Positions 34,531 to 48,147 of a stretch of DNA of 64,000 nt are shown here, piece after piece. The position numbers and the translations under genes were made by a program. The stretch lies in contig JASEVX010000332.1 of NCBI GenBank assembly GCA_031761405.1, forward strand, positions 46,001 through 110,000, written 5' to 3'. The stretch is from Serripes groenlandicus. Taxonomy: Eukaryota > Mollusca > Bivalvia > Cardiida > Cardiidae. Every line of letters begins with the position of its first letter. Within the stretch, counting starts at the first letter, position 1. Under the pieces are notes generated by a model. That model saw only the letters and a program-made list of their open reading frames with translations. It was not told where the DNA came from and made no database searches.

Positions 34531-34802
34531 GAGGTTTTTTCCAGTCATATCACGTCGGCAAGTTCACATGCAACATATGTGTTTTCTGATCTTCTTACGC
34601 CACAACTTCACACAACAGTTCTTTCAGAGCAACTGTCTGCTTTCCAACATATACTTTAAGCCCATCGGTTGAAGAAGAATGACGCTTGTCGCATTGACTT
34701 TGATGTAAAACGTCGTAAATAGTTATGACCTGGCTAGGTTTTGCACGTACAATCCCTTATGTTTAAGCTCGCGTCGCCACAGACTGAGCTACCGGGATTC
34801 CA
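34531..34802 (-). mobile_element. tRNA-derived SINE, diverged
   Basis: Same family as at 34083. The head GGTAGCTCAGTC is visible at about 34793; the B box has decayed. The tail end is truncated at CATATCACG. Confidence 0.7.
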
Positions 34803-34846
34803 GTCCCTCTGATAAGGACCCTTTTGTAACTTTTGATTTGAATTGT

Positions 34847-35062
34847 TTGGTGTTTAACGCCGCTTTCTATAATCATTCGGTTATATCACGGCGTCTTCAG
34901 GATAATTGACCAGTTCTGCTAGTCCATTTAGAGTCACTCGTAATATTCACCCCGCAATCTTGTGCGTCAAGGAGCATAATTCATTGCTATCATATTTAGT
35001 CTTTGGATATCACTCATCCGGGGATCGAACCCGCGACCTCCGAAACACGAGGCAATCAATTA
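34847..35062 (-). mobile_element. Second SINE type with shared tail
   Basis: B box GGGTTCGATCCCC at about 35024-35012 and a head with TGATTGCCTCGTG. The tail shares GTTAAACACC and CGTGATATAACC with the other SINE. A plus-strand relative is at 23873. Confidence 0.6.
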
Positions 35063-35334
35063 TTATGCCAATATTTCTTGCGTGTCATGGTTTAAAATCA
35101 TGTTCCAATATGTGACATTTGTTTGGGACAATTGCGTCCAGCGTCCATCCATATCAGCTTCTCTATTCACATTAAAACTTAAAACGTCCCCTTAAACAAA
35201 TTACCATCGTCAAGCACCCACGGTTGTTGCATATGCTACACTCCAAAGAGCACCCTCTTTAACAGAACATAATAGAATTCGCATAAACCAGTCGTATCAC
35301 GGAAACATAACACGTATATAAGATTTCATTGTGA

Positions 35335-36435
35335 CAATGCAGTACGAGGCTCAAACAGTACTTGCCTATGCAATGTGCCTTGCCCAAGGGCGTTTCTCAA
35401 TGGACGCCAAATGTAGTACCAGGCTCGACCAGTACTTGCTTGGGAAATGTGCCTTGCCCAAGCGCATTTCACAATGGCCGCCAAATGCAGTACCAGGCTC
35501 AACCAGTACTTGCCTGGGAAATGTGCCTTGCCCAAGGGCATTTTACAATGGCCGCCACATGCAGTACCAGGCTCAACCAGTACTTGCCTAGGATATGTAC
35601 CTTGCTCAAAGGCATTTCACAGTGGCCGCCAGGCTCAACCAGTACTTGCCTAGGATATGTGCCTTGCCAAAGGGCATTTCACAATGGCCGCCAAATGCAG
35701 TACTAGGCTCAACAAGTACTTGCCTAGGATATGTGCCTTGCCAAAGGGTATTTCACAATGCCCGCTAAATGCAGTACCAGGCTCAATCAGTACTAACTTA
35801 GGATATGTGCCTTGCCAAAGGGTATTTCAGAATGGCCGCCAAATGCAGTATCAGGCTTAACCAGTACTTGCCTAGGATATGTGCCTTGCCAAAGGGTATT
35901 TCACAATGCCCGCTAAATGCAGTACCAGGCTCAATCAGTACTAACTTAGGATATGTGCCTTGCCAAAGGGCATTTCACAATGGCCGCCAAATGCAGTACC
36001 AGGCTTAACCAGTACTTGCCTAGGATATGTGCCTTGCCCAAGGGCATTTCACAGTTGCCGCCAAATGCAGTACCAGACTCAACCAGTACTTGCCTAGGTT
36101 ATGTGCTTTGCCCAAGGGTATTTCTCAATGGCCGCCAAATGCAGTACCAGACTCAACCAGAACTTGCCTAGAATATCTGCCTTGCCCAAGGGTACTTCAC
36201 AATGGCCACCAAATGCAGTACCAGGCTCAACTACTTCTTATCTAGGATATGTGCCTTGCCGAAAGGAATTTTACAGTGGCTGCCAAATGCAGTTCCAAGC
36301 TCAACCAGTACTTGCCTAGGATATGTGCATTGCCCAAGGGCATTTGTCGATGGCCACCAAATGCAGTAACAGACTCAACCAGTACTTGCCTAGGATTTGT
36401 GCCTTGCCCATGGGCATTTTGTTAAGGCCACTAAA
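35335..36435. repeat. 74-bp minisatellite with 148-bp higher order
   Basis: About 15 units of ATGTGCCTTGCCCAAGGGCA-TTTCACAATGGCCGCCAAATGCAGTACCAGGCTCAACCAGTACTTGCCTAGGAT. Between 35657 and 36100 two unit types alternate, giving a 148-bp period. It is GC-richer than its surroundings. Confidence 0.9.
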
Positions 36436-36436
36436 T

Positions 36437-36510
36437 GCAGGGATCGAACCCGGAACGCCCGTTCTGAAATCTTGGAACCCAGACACAACCTTGAGACACG
36501 GGAAGCAAAG
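36437..36510 (-). repeat. tRNA-like segment next to the 74-bp array
   Basis: B box GGGTTCGATCCC on the minus strand (about 36455-36444), preceded by CAGAACGGGCGTTCC. It does not form a full tRNA. Confidence 0.35.
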
Positions 36511-36574
36511 CCAAGAGTAATATTTTGTAAGAGACGACCGTTGATCGAACTCGAATATCCAGCTCAAATTACTA

Positions 36575-39500
36575 CACCAACGATGCAGTAGTTACAATAT
36601 ACAACATGTCATTTATGTAGATTCAAATCACTACACCACAGAAGCGGTTGTTACAATATACAAGATGTCATGTATGTAGATTCAAATCACTACACCACAG
36701 AAACGGTTGTTACAATATACAAGATGTCATGTATGTATATTCAAATCACTACACAACAGAAGTGGTTGTTACAATATACAAGATGTCATTTATGTCGATT
36801 CAAATCACTACACCACAGAAGCGGTTGTAACATTATACATGATGTCATTTATGTATATTCAAATCACTACACCACAGAAGCGATTGTTACAATATACAAT
36901 ATGTCATTTATGTATATTCAAATCACTACACCACAGAAGCGATTGTTACAATATACAAGATGCCATTTATGTATATTCAAATCAATACACTACAGAAGCG
37001 GTTGTTACAATATACAAGATGACATATATGTAGATTCAAATCACTACACCACAGAAGCGGTTGTTACAATATACAAGATGTCATTTATGTATATTCAAAT
37101 CACTACACCACAGAAGCGATTGTTACAATATACAAGATGTCATTTATGTATATTCAAATCACTACGTCACCGGTGCAGTAGTTACAATATACAAGATGTC
37201 ATTTGTGTAGATTCAAATCACTACACCACAGAAGCAGTTGTTACAATATACAAGATGTCATTTATGTAGATTCAAATCACTACACCACAGAAGCGGTTGT
37301 TACAATATACAAGATGTGATTTATGTAGATTCAAATCACTACACCACAGAAGCGGTTGTTACAATATACAAGATGTCATTTATGTAGATTTAAATCAATA
37401 CACCACAGAAGCGGTTGTTACAATATACAATATGTCATTTATGTAGATTCAAATCACTACACCACAGAAGCGGTTGTTACAATATACAAGATAGCATTTA
37501 TGTAGATTTAAATCACTACACCACAGAAGCGGTTGTTACAATATACAAGATGTCATTTATGTAGATTTAAATCACTACACCACAGAAGCAGTTGTTACAA
37601 TATACAAGATGTCATTTATGTAGATTCAAATCACTACACCACAGAAGCGGTTGTTACAATATACAAGATGTCATTTATGTATATTCAAATCACTACACCA
37701 CAGAAGCGGTTGTTACAATATACAAGATGTCATTCATGTATATTCAAATCGCTACACCACAGAAGCGGTTGTTACAATATACAAGATGGCATTTATGTAG
37801 ATTTAAATCACTACACCACAGAAGCGGTTGTTATAAATATACAAGATGGCATTTATGTAGATTTAAATCACTACACCACAGAAGCGGTTGTTACAATATA
37901 CAAGATGTCATTTATGTATATTCAAATCACTACACCACAGAAGCGGTTGTTACAATATACAAGATGTCATTCATGTATATTCAAATCGCTACACCACAGA
38001 AGCGGTTGTTACAATATACAAGATGGCATTTATGTAGATTTAAATCACTACACCACAGAAGCGGTTGTTATAAATATACAAGATGGCATTTATGTAGATT
38101 TAAATCACTACACCACAGAAGCGGTTGTTACAATATACAAGATGGCATTTATGTAGATTTAAATCACTACACTACAGAAGCTGTTGTTACAATATACAAG
38201 ATGGCATTTATGTATATTCAAATCACTATACCAGAGAAGCGATTGTTACAATATACAAGATGTCATGTATGTAGATTCAAATCACTACACCACAGAAGCG
38301 GTTGTTACAATATACAAAAAGCCATTTATGTAGATTCAAATCACTACACCACAGAAGCGGTTGTTACAATATACAACATGTCATTTATGAAGATTCAAAT
38401 CACTACACCACAGAAGCGGTTGTTACAATATACAAGATGGCATTTATGTAGATTCAAATCACTATACCACAGAAGCGGTTGTTACAATATACAAGATGGC
38501 ATTTATGTAGATTCAAATCACTATACCACAGAAGCGGTTGTTACAATATACAAGATGGCATTTATGTAGATTCAAATCACTATACCACAGAAGCGGTTGT
38601 TACAATATACAACATGGCATTTATGTAGATTCAAATCACTACACCACAGAAGCGGTTGTTACAATATACAACATGGCATTTATGTAGATTTAAATCACTA
38701 CACCACATCAGCGGTTGTTACAATATACAACATGGCATTTATGTAGATTTAAATCACTACACCACATCAGCGGTTGTTACAATATACAAAAAGCCATTTA
38801 TGTAGATTCAAATCACTACACCACAGAAGCGGTTGTTACAATATACAAGATGGAATTTATGTAGATTCAAGTCACTACACCACAGAAGCGGTTGTTACAA
38901 TATACAAGATGGAATTTATGTAGATTCAAATCACTACTCCACAGAAGCGTTTGTTACAATATACAAGATGGCATTTATGTAGATTCAAATCACTACACCA
39001 CAGAAGCGGTTGTTACAATAAACAAGATGGCATTCTTGTAGATTCAAATCACTAGGTTGTTACAATATACAAGATGGCAGTTACGTAGATTTAAATCACT
39101 AGGTTGTTACAATATACAAGATGGCATTTATGTAGATTCAAATCACTACACCACAGAAGCGGTTGTTACAATATACAAGATGTCATGTATGTAGATTCAA
39201 ATCACTACACCACAGAAGCGGTTGTTACAATATACAAGATGTCATGTATGTATATTCAAATCACTACACAACAGAAGTGGTTGTTACAATATACAAGATG
39301 TCATTTATGTAGATTCAAATCACTACACCACAGAAGCGGTTGTTACAATATACAAGATGTCATTTATGTATATTCAAATCACTACACCACAGAAGCGATT
39401 GTTACAATATACAAGATGTCATTTATGTATATTCAAATCACTACACCACAGAAGCGATTGTTACAATATACAAGATGCCATTTATGTATATTCAAATCAA

Positions 39501-42500
39501 TACACTACAGAAGCGGTTGTTACAATATACAAGATGACATGTATGTAGATTCAAATCACTACACCACAGACGCGGTTGTTACAATATACAAGATGTCATT
39601 TATGTATATTCAAATCACTACACCACAGAAGCGATTGTTACAATATACATGATGTCATTTATGTATATTCAAATCACTACGTCACCGGTGCGGTAGTTAC
39701 AATATACAAGATGTCATTTGTGTAGATTCAAATCACTACACCACAGAAGCGGTTGTTACAATATACAAGATGTCATTTATGTATATTCAAATCACTACAC
39801 CACAGAAGCGGTTGTTACAATATACAAGATAGCATTTATGTAGATTTAAATCACTACACCACAGAAGCGGTTGTTACAATATACAAGATGTCATTTATGT
39901 AGATTTAAATCACTACACCACAGAAGCGGTTGTTACAATATACAAGATGTCATTTATGTAGATTCAAATCACTACACCACAGAAGCGGTTGTTACAATAT
40001 ACAAGATGTCATTTTTGTATATTCAAATCACTACACCACAGAAGCGGTTGTTACAATATACGAGATGTCATTCATGTAGATTCAAATCGCTACACCACAG
40101 AAGCGGTTGTTACAATATACAAGATGGCATTTATGTAGATTTAAATCACTACACTACAGAAGCGGTTGTTACAATATACAAGATGTCATGTATGTATATT
40201 CAAATCACTACATCACAGAAGCGATTGTTACAATATACAAGATGTCATTTATGTAGATTCAAATCACTACACCACAGAAGCGGTTGTTACAATATACAAG
40301 ATGTCATGTATGTAGATTCAAATCACTACACAACAGAAGTGGTTGTTACAATATACAAGATGTCATGTATGTAGATTCAAATCACTACACAACAGAAGTG
40401 CTTGTTAAAATATACAAGATGTCATTTATGTAGATTCAAATCACTACACCACAGAAGCGGTTGTTACAATATACAAGATGGCATTTATGTAGATTTAAAT
40501 CACTACACTACAGAAGCGGTTGTTACAATATACAAGATGGCATTTATGTATATTCAAATCACTACACCAGAGAAGCGATTGTTACAATATACAAGATGTC
40601 ATGTATGTAGATTCAAATCACTATACCACAGAAGCGGTTGTTACAATATACAAAAAGCCATTTATGTAGATTCAAATCACTACACCACAGAAGCGGTTGT
40701 TACAATATACATCATGTCATTTATGTGGATTCAAATCACTACACCACAGAAGCGGTTGTTACAATATACAAGATGTCATTTATGTAGATTCAAATCAACA
40801 CACTACAGAAGCGGTTGTTACAATATACAAGATGGCATTTATGTAGATTCAAATCACTACACCACATAAGTGGTTGTTACAATATACAAGATGTCATTTA
40901 TGTATATTCAAATCACTATACCACAGAAGCGGTTGTTACAATATACAAGATGGCATTTATGTAGATTCAAATCACTATACCACAGAAGCGGTTGTTACAA
41001 TATACAAGATGGCATTTATGTAGATTCAAATCACTATACCACAGAAGCGGTTGTTACAATATACAAGATGGCATTTATGTAGATTCAAATCACTATACCA
41101 CAGAAGCGGTTGTCACAATATACAACATGGGCATTTATGTAGATTCAAATCACTACACCACAGAAGCGGTTGTTACAATATACAAGATGGAATTTATGTA
41201 GATTGAAATCACTACACCACAGAAGCAGTTGTTAACATATACAAGATGTCATTTATGTAGATTCAAATCACTACACCACCAATGCGGTTGTTACAATATA
41301 CAAGATGGCATTTATGTAGATTCAAATCACTACACTACAGAACTACAGAAGAGGTTGTTACAATATACAAGATGGCGTTAATGTAGATTAAAATCACTAC
41401 ACCACAGAAAGGTTGTTACAATATATAAGATGGCATTCATGTAGATTCAAATCACTACACCACCAATGCGGTTGTTACAATATACAATATGTCATTCATG
41501 TTGATTCAAATCACTACACTACAGAAGCGGTTGTTACATCTATGTAGATTCAAATCACTACACCACAGAAGCGGTTGATACAATATACAAGATGTCATGT
41601 ATGTATATTCAAATCGGTACACCACAGAAGAGGTTGTTACAATATACAAGATGACATTTATATATATTCAAATCGCTACACTACAGAAGCGGTTGTTACA
41701 ATATACAAGATGTCATGTATGTATATTCAAATCGCTACACCACAGACGCGGTTGTTACAATTTACAAGATGTCATTTATGTAGATTCAAATCACTACGTC
41801 ACCGGTGCGGTAGTTACAATATACAAGATGGCAGTTATGTAGATTTAAATCACTACACCACAGAAGCATTTGTTTCAATATACAAGATGGCATTTATGTA
41901 GATTCAAGTCACTACAACACAGAATCGGTTGTTTCAATATACAAGATGGCATTCATGTATATTCAAATCACTACACCACAGAAGCAGTTGCTACAATAAA
42001 CAAGATGGCATTTATGTAGATTCAAATAACTACACCACCAATGCGGTTGTTACTATATTCAAGATGGCATTCATGTAAATTCAAATCACTACACCACAGA
42101 AGCTGTTGTTACAATATACAACATGACATTCATGTAGATTCAAATCAATACACTACAGAAGCGGTTGTTACAATATACAAGATGACATTCATGTAGATTT
42201 AAATCACTGCACCACAGAAGCGGCTGTTACAATATACAAGATGTCATTTATGTAAATTCAAATCACTACACGACCAATGCGGTTTTTTAAATATACAAGA
42301 TGGCATTTATGTAGATTCAAATCACTACACAACAGAAGCGGTTGTTACAATATACAACATGACATTCATGTAGATTCAAATCAATACACTACAGAAGCGC
42401 TTGTTCCAATATACAAGATGGCATTCATGTATATTCAAATCACTACACCACCGATGCGGTTGTTACAATATACAAGATGACATTCATGTAGATTCAAATA

Positions 42501-45500
42501 AATACACTACAGAAGCGGTTGTTACAATATACAAGATGTCATTTATGTAGATTCAAATCACTACACCACAGAAGCCGTTGTTACAATATACAAGATGTCA
42601 TTTATGTAGATTCAAATCACTACACCACAGAAGCGGTTGTTACAATATACAAGATGGCATTTATGTAGATTCAAATCACTACACTACCGAAGCGGTTGTT
42701 ACAATATACAAGATGAAATTCATGTATATTTAAATCACTACACCACAGAAGCGGCTGTTACAATATACAAGATGGCATGAATGTAGATTTAAATCACTAC
42801 ACCTAAGAAGCGGTTGTTACAATATACAAGATGTCATGTATGTAGTTTCAAATCACTACACCACAGAAGCGGTTGTTACAATATACAAGATGGCATTTAT
42901 GTAGATTCAAATCACTACACCACAGAAGCGGCTGTTACAATATACAACATGGCATGAATGTAGATTTAAATCAATACACTACAGAAGCGGTTGTTAAAAT
43001 ATACAAGATGACATTCATGTATATTTAAATCACTGCACCACAGAAGCGGCTGTTACAATATACAAGATGTCATTTATGTAAATTCAAATCACTACACCAC
43101 CAATGCAGTTTTTTAAATATACAAGATGGCATTTATGTTGATTCAAATCACTACACCACAGAAGCGGTTGTTACGATAAACAACATGACATTCATGTAGA
43201 TTCAAATCACTACACCACAGAAGCGGCTGTTACAATATACAAGATGGCATGAATGTAGATTTAAATCACTACACCACAGAAGCTGTTGTTACAATATACA
43301 AGATGACATTCATGTAGATTCAAATCAATACACTACAGAAGCGGTTGTTACAATATACAACATGACATTCATGTAGATTCAAATCAATACACTACAGAAG
43401 CGGTTGTTACAATATACAAGATGACATTCATGTAGATTTAAATCACTGCACCACAGAAGCGGCTGTTACAATATACAAGATGTCATTTATGTAAATTCAA
43501 ATCACTACACGACCAATGCTGTTTTTTAAATATACAAGATGGCATTTAGTAGATTCAAATCACTACACCACAGAAGCGGTTGTTACAATATACAACATGA
43601 CATTCATGTAGATTCAAATCAATACACTACAGAAGCGGTTGTTCCAATATACAATATGGTATTCATGTATATTCAAATCACTACACCACCGATGCGGTTG
43701 TTACAATATACAAGATGACATTCATGTAGATTCAAGTCACTACACCACAGAAGCGGTTGTTACAATATACAAGATGAAATTCATGTATATTTAAATCACT
43801 ACACCACAGAAGCGGCTGTTACAATATACAAGATGGCATGAATGTAGATTTAAATCACTACACCACAGAAGCGGTTGTTACAATATACAAGATGTCATTT
43901 ATGTAGATTCAAATCACTACACCACAGAAGCGGTTGTTACAATATACAAGATGACATTCATGTATATTTAAATCACTGCACCACAGAAGCGGCTGTTACA
44001 ATATACAAGATGTCATTTATGTAAATTCAAATCACTACACCACCAATGCGGTTTTTTAAATATACAAGATGGCATTTATGTAGATTCAAATCACTACACC
44101 ACAGAAGCGGTTATTACAATAAACAACATGACATTCATGTATATTCAAATCACTACACCACAGAAGCTGTTGTTACAATATACAAGATGACATTCATGTA
44201 GATTCAAATCAATACACTACAGAAGCGGTTGTTACAATATACAAGATGACATTCATGTAGATTTAAATCACTGCACCACAGAAGCGGCTGTTACAATATA
44301 CAAGATGTCATTTATGTAAATTCAAATCACTACACGACCAATGCGGTTTTTTAAATATACAAGATGGCATTTATGTAGATTCAAATCACTACACCACAGA
44401 AGCGGTTGTTACAATATCCAACATGACATTGATGTAGATTCAAATCAATACACTACAGAAGCGGTTGTTCCAATATACAATATGGCATTCATGTATATTC
44501 AAATCACTACACCACCGATGCGGTTGTTACAATATACAAGATGACATTCATGTAGATTCAAATCACTACACCACAGAAGCGGCTGTTACAATATACAAGA
44601 TGGCATGAATGTAGATTTAAATCACTACACCACAGAAGCGGCTGTTACAATATACAAGATGGCATGAGTGTAGATTTAAATCACTACACCACAGAAGCGG
44701 TTGTTACAATATACAAGATGTCATGTATGTATATTCAAATCACTACACCACAGAAGCGGTTGTTACAATATACAAGATGTCATTTATGTATATTCAAATC
44801 GCTACACCACAGAAGCGGTTGTTACAATATACAAGATGGCATTTATGTAGATTCAAGTCACTACACTAAAGAAGCGGTTGTTACAATATACAATACGTCA
44901 TTTATGTATATTCAAATCGCTACACCACAGAAGCGGTTGTTACAATATACAAGATGACATTTATATATATTCAAATCGCTACACTACAGAAGCGGTTGTT
45001 ACAATATACAAGATGGCATTTATGTATATTCAAATCACTACACCACCGATGCGGTTGTTACAATATACAAGATGACATTCATGTAGATTCAAATCAATAC
45101 ACCACAGAAGCGGTTGTTACAATATACAAGATGGCATTTATGTACATTCAAATCACTACACCACAGAAGCGGTTGTTACACTATACAAGATGGCATTTAT
45201 GTAGATTCAAATCACTACACCACAGAAGCGGCTGTTACAATATACAAGATGGCATGAATGTAGATTTAAATCACTACACCACAGAAGCTGTTGTTACAAT
45301 ATACAACATGACATTCATGTAGATTCAAATCAATACACTACAGAAGCGGTTGTTCCAATATACAAGATGGCATTCATGTATATTCAAATAACTACACCAC
45401 CGATGCGGTTGTTACAATATACAAGATGACATTCATGTAGATTCAAATCAATACACTACAGAAGCGGTTGTTACAATATACAAGATGAAATTCATGTAGA

Positions 45501-46305
45501 TTTAAATCACTACACCACATAAGCGGCTGTTACAATATACAAGATGTCATTTATGTAGATTCAAATCACTACACCACAGAAGAGGTTGTTATAATATACA
45601 AGATGGCATGAATGTAGATTTAAATCACTACACCACAGAAGTTGTTGTTACAAAATACAAGATGTCATTTATGTATATTCAAATCGCTAGACCACAGAAG
45701 CGGTTGTTACAATATACAAGATGTCATTCATGTAGATTTAAATCACTACACCACAGAAGCGGCTGTTACAATATACAAGATGTCATTTATGTTTATTCAA
45801 ATCGCTACACCACAGAAGCGGTTGTTACAATATACAAGATGGCATTTATGTAGATTCAAGTCACTACACTACAGAAGCGATTGTTACAATATACAAGATG
45901 TCATGTATGTATATTCAAATCGTTACACTACAGAAGCGGTTGTTACAATATACAAGATGACATTTATGTATATTCAAATCGCTACACCACAGAAGCGGTT
46001 GTTACAATATACAAGATGTCATTTATGTAGATTCAAATCACTACACCACAGAAGAGGTTGTTTCAATATACAAGATGGCATTTATGTAGATTAAAATCAC
46101 TACACCACAGAAGCGGTTGTTACAATATACAAGATGTCATTTATGTATATTCAAATCACTACACCACCGAAGCGATTGTTACAATATACAAGATGGCATT
46201 TATGTAGATTCAAATCACTACACCACAGAAGCGATTGTTACAATATACAAGATGGCATTTATGTAGATTTAAATCATTACACCATCGATGCGGAAGTTAC
46301 AATAT
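36575..46305. repeat. 59-bp satellite, about 165 units
   Basis: Unit GCGGTTGTTACAATATACAA-GATGGCATTTATGTAGATTC-AAATCACTACACCACAGAA. Higher-order structure is clear: the block at about 36660-37500 returns at about 39175-40010 (offset 2515), rare units with CAAAAAGCC return at offset about 2340, and the right part repeats with offset 2064 (42277, 44341), about 35 units. The right third has more variants (GGCTGTT, CACCGATGCGG). Long frames with 59-residue periods are by-products. Confidence 0.95.
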
Positions 46306-46486
46306 GGGCAAGAATTCACTAATGCAACACAAAGTGTGACATTGAAACAAAAAAATAGATCACCTTTATTCATTTTATAAAATGCCTTACTACTAAGTTC
46401 TTCTAGCAAGACATCTAAAACCAAGATACTTTTTTTAAAATATGTCTTCTTGTCTTCTTTAAATGTCATAGTTATTGAAATATGGA

Positions 46487-48115
46487 GTATGTAACATTGA
46501 CACCAAGATTATTTCAAATGTTCATATCTCATATAATTGAAAGACGCTCTAATTTGTGCTATGGTGTGAAATGATGTTGGAGTTTGTTCCAACATTTACC
46601 CTTTGAATGAGAAATACTGTCTTGTCGTTTAACAGGAAAAAATAGCAAAAAGATATGGTTGGTGTCAATGTTACACTTGTAAAGTTTGTGCAGACTTATG
46701 TTTGTTTCAAATAATATATCTTGCTTCTGTCCTAGCCTATTTCATGGCTGTTGGGGTCAGTGTGTTTTTTGTGAATGAATTTCATAAGTAAACATCCTAA
46801 AAAATAAAAATAAAGCTCCATTTGATGCATGTAACATTGACACGTTGATAGCCATATATTAAAATGTCATTTATATCCATTAAACATATAAAATCTTCTT
46901 TAGTTTGTGGATTATATGTTAGAAGTTGGGACCAGCTCTTCTGATTCAGGTTGTATTTACTACTGTGTATGTTTGATTGCTAGATATTTGAAGTATGTAA
47001 CATTGACACTTTCGTGTCAACTGAAATAGTTACATACATTTAGAAATCTCATTTATTCCAGTTATATACAATATTATTTGTTATTTTTTTTACTTGTAGC
47101 AAAAGCATGTGATGCAATATATCAAATAACTTCAAACATCTCTAAATTATTAACTTATTAATATTATACTGTTATAATGTATTGTTGCATGTAACATTGA
47201 CATAATTGTTGTCAATGTTACATACAAATTTGAAAATCAATTTTATTTAGTTAGATTTGAAATTTAATATGTTGTTTTGTGGTTTGGAGATTAATTGTCA
47301 GGAGTGGAATTTTTCTAAATTAAATAGATTAGCCTGTCAGCTGCTGTATAGAAGATATGGCTATGCTGGATGCATGTAACATGGACACGTTTGTGTCAAA
47401 TTAAACAGTTACACACACATATCAAAGGTTGTTGTTTCTGATTAAGAGAAAAAAAATATATATTTTTTTATTTATAAATGTTCTACCAAAAAGCATAGCC
47501 AGTGATTGGAGATACTTGTCTAAAGAGAAGCAAATAATTGAAGTTTTAAAAAAGTATGGTGTAGGTAACATCTTGTCAAGGTTACATGCACATTTTGATG
47601 TCAGTTTATTTTTTGTCATACATTATATTATGAATTCATATTATTACAGATTTTTAAATCATCCAATAATTTGTAAATTTTATTAAATTAAAACAACTGA
47701 AAGCATTCCATTATTGAAGTATTTGATCAAAATGTGTAAGATTTATTTGACACCAAAATTTAAGATATTATGCTGGGCCTTCCTATCATAAGTCACTCAA
47801 AGATTTGAAGTGTTTTTATTCATCAACTGGGTAAGGAAAGCATAATATAAGGCAAACATTTAAGTCCTTTGGTGCTGCAATTTATGTTTGTTTGATAAAT
47901 GTATGCATGTAACAATGTTTGACACCAAATGTTACATGCACATGTCAATTTTCATTCTTTTTTTGTAAAACAATTGTTGCAGACAAATACACTGGATTGA
48001 TTTTTTAGGAAAATTTGATTATTAGATATAAGTTTTGAATCAACTACACACTAAAATAAGGCAAAATAAAGCTGTTATACACACACATTAAAGTGCATGT
48101 ACAAAATGTCACACT
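46487..48115. repeat. Diverged 170-190 bp repeats with a kept GTAACATTGACAC motif
   Basis: ATGTAACATTGACAC or its complement occurs near 46489, 46661, 46829, 46995, 47189, 47210, 47373, 47565 and 47903, mostly 165-195 bp apart. The DNA between is strongly diverged. It lies inside the large element and could hold binding sites for its transposase; that role is an inference. Confidence 0.7.
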
Positions 48116-48147
48116 TTTTGTCATACTAAAACCTTAAATATGATGTT

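Noticed and set aside
36670..46322. Many frames of 60-325 residues with HHRSGCYNIQ-type repeats
   Set aside because: Frames through the 59-bp satellite; three units make one 59-codon period. The peptide changes with each indel and no start context is kept.
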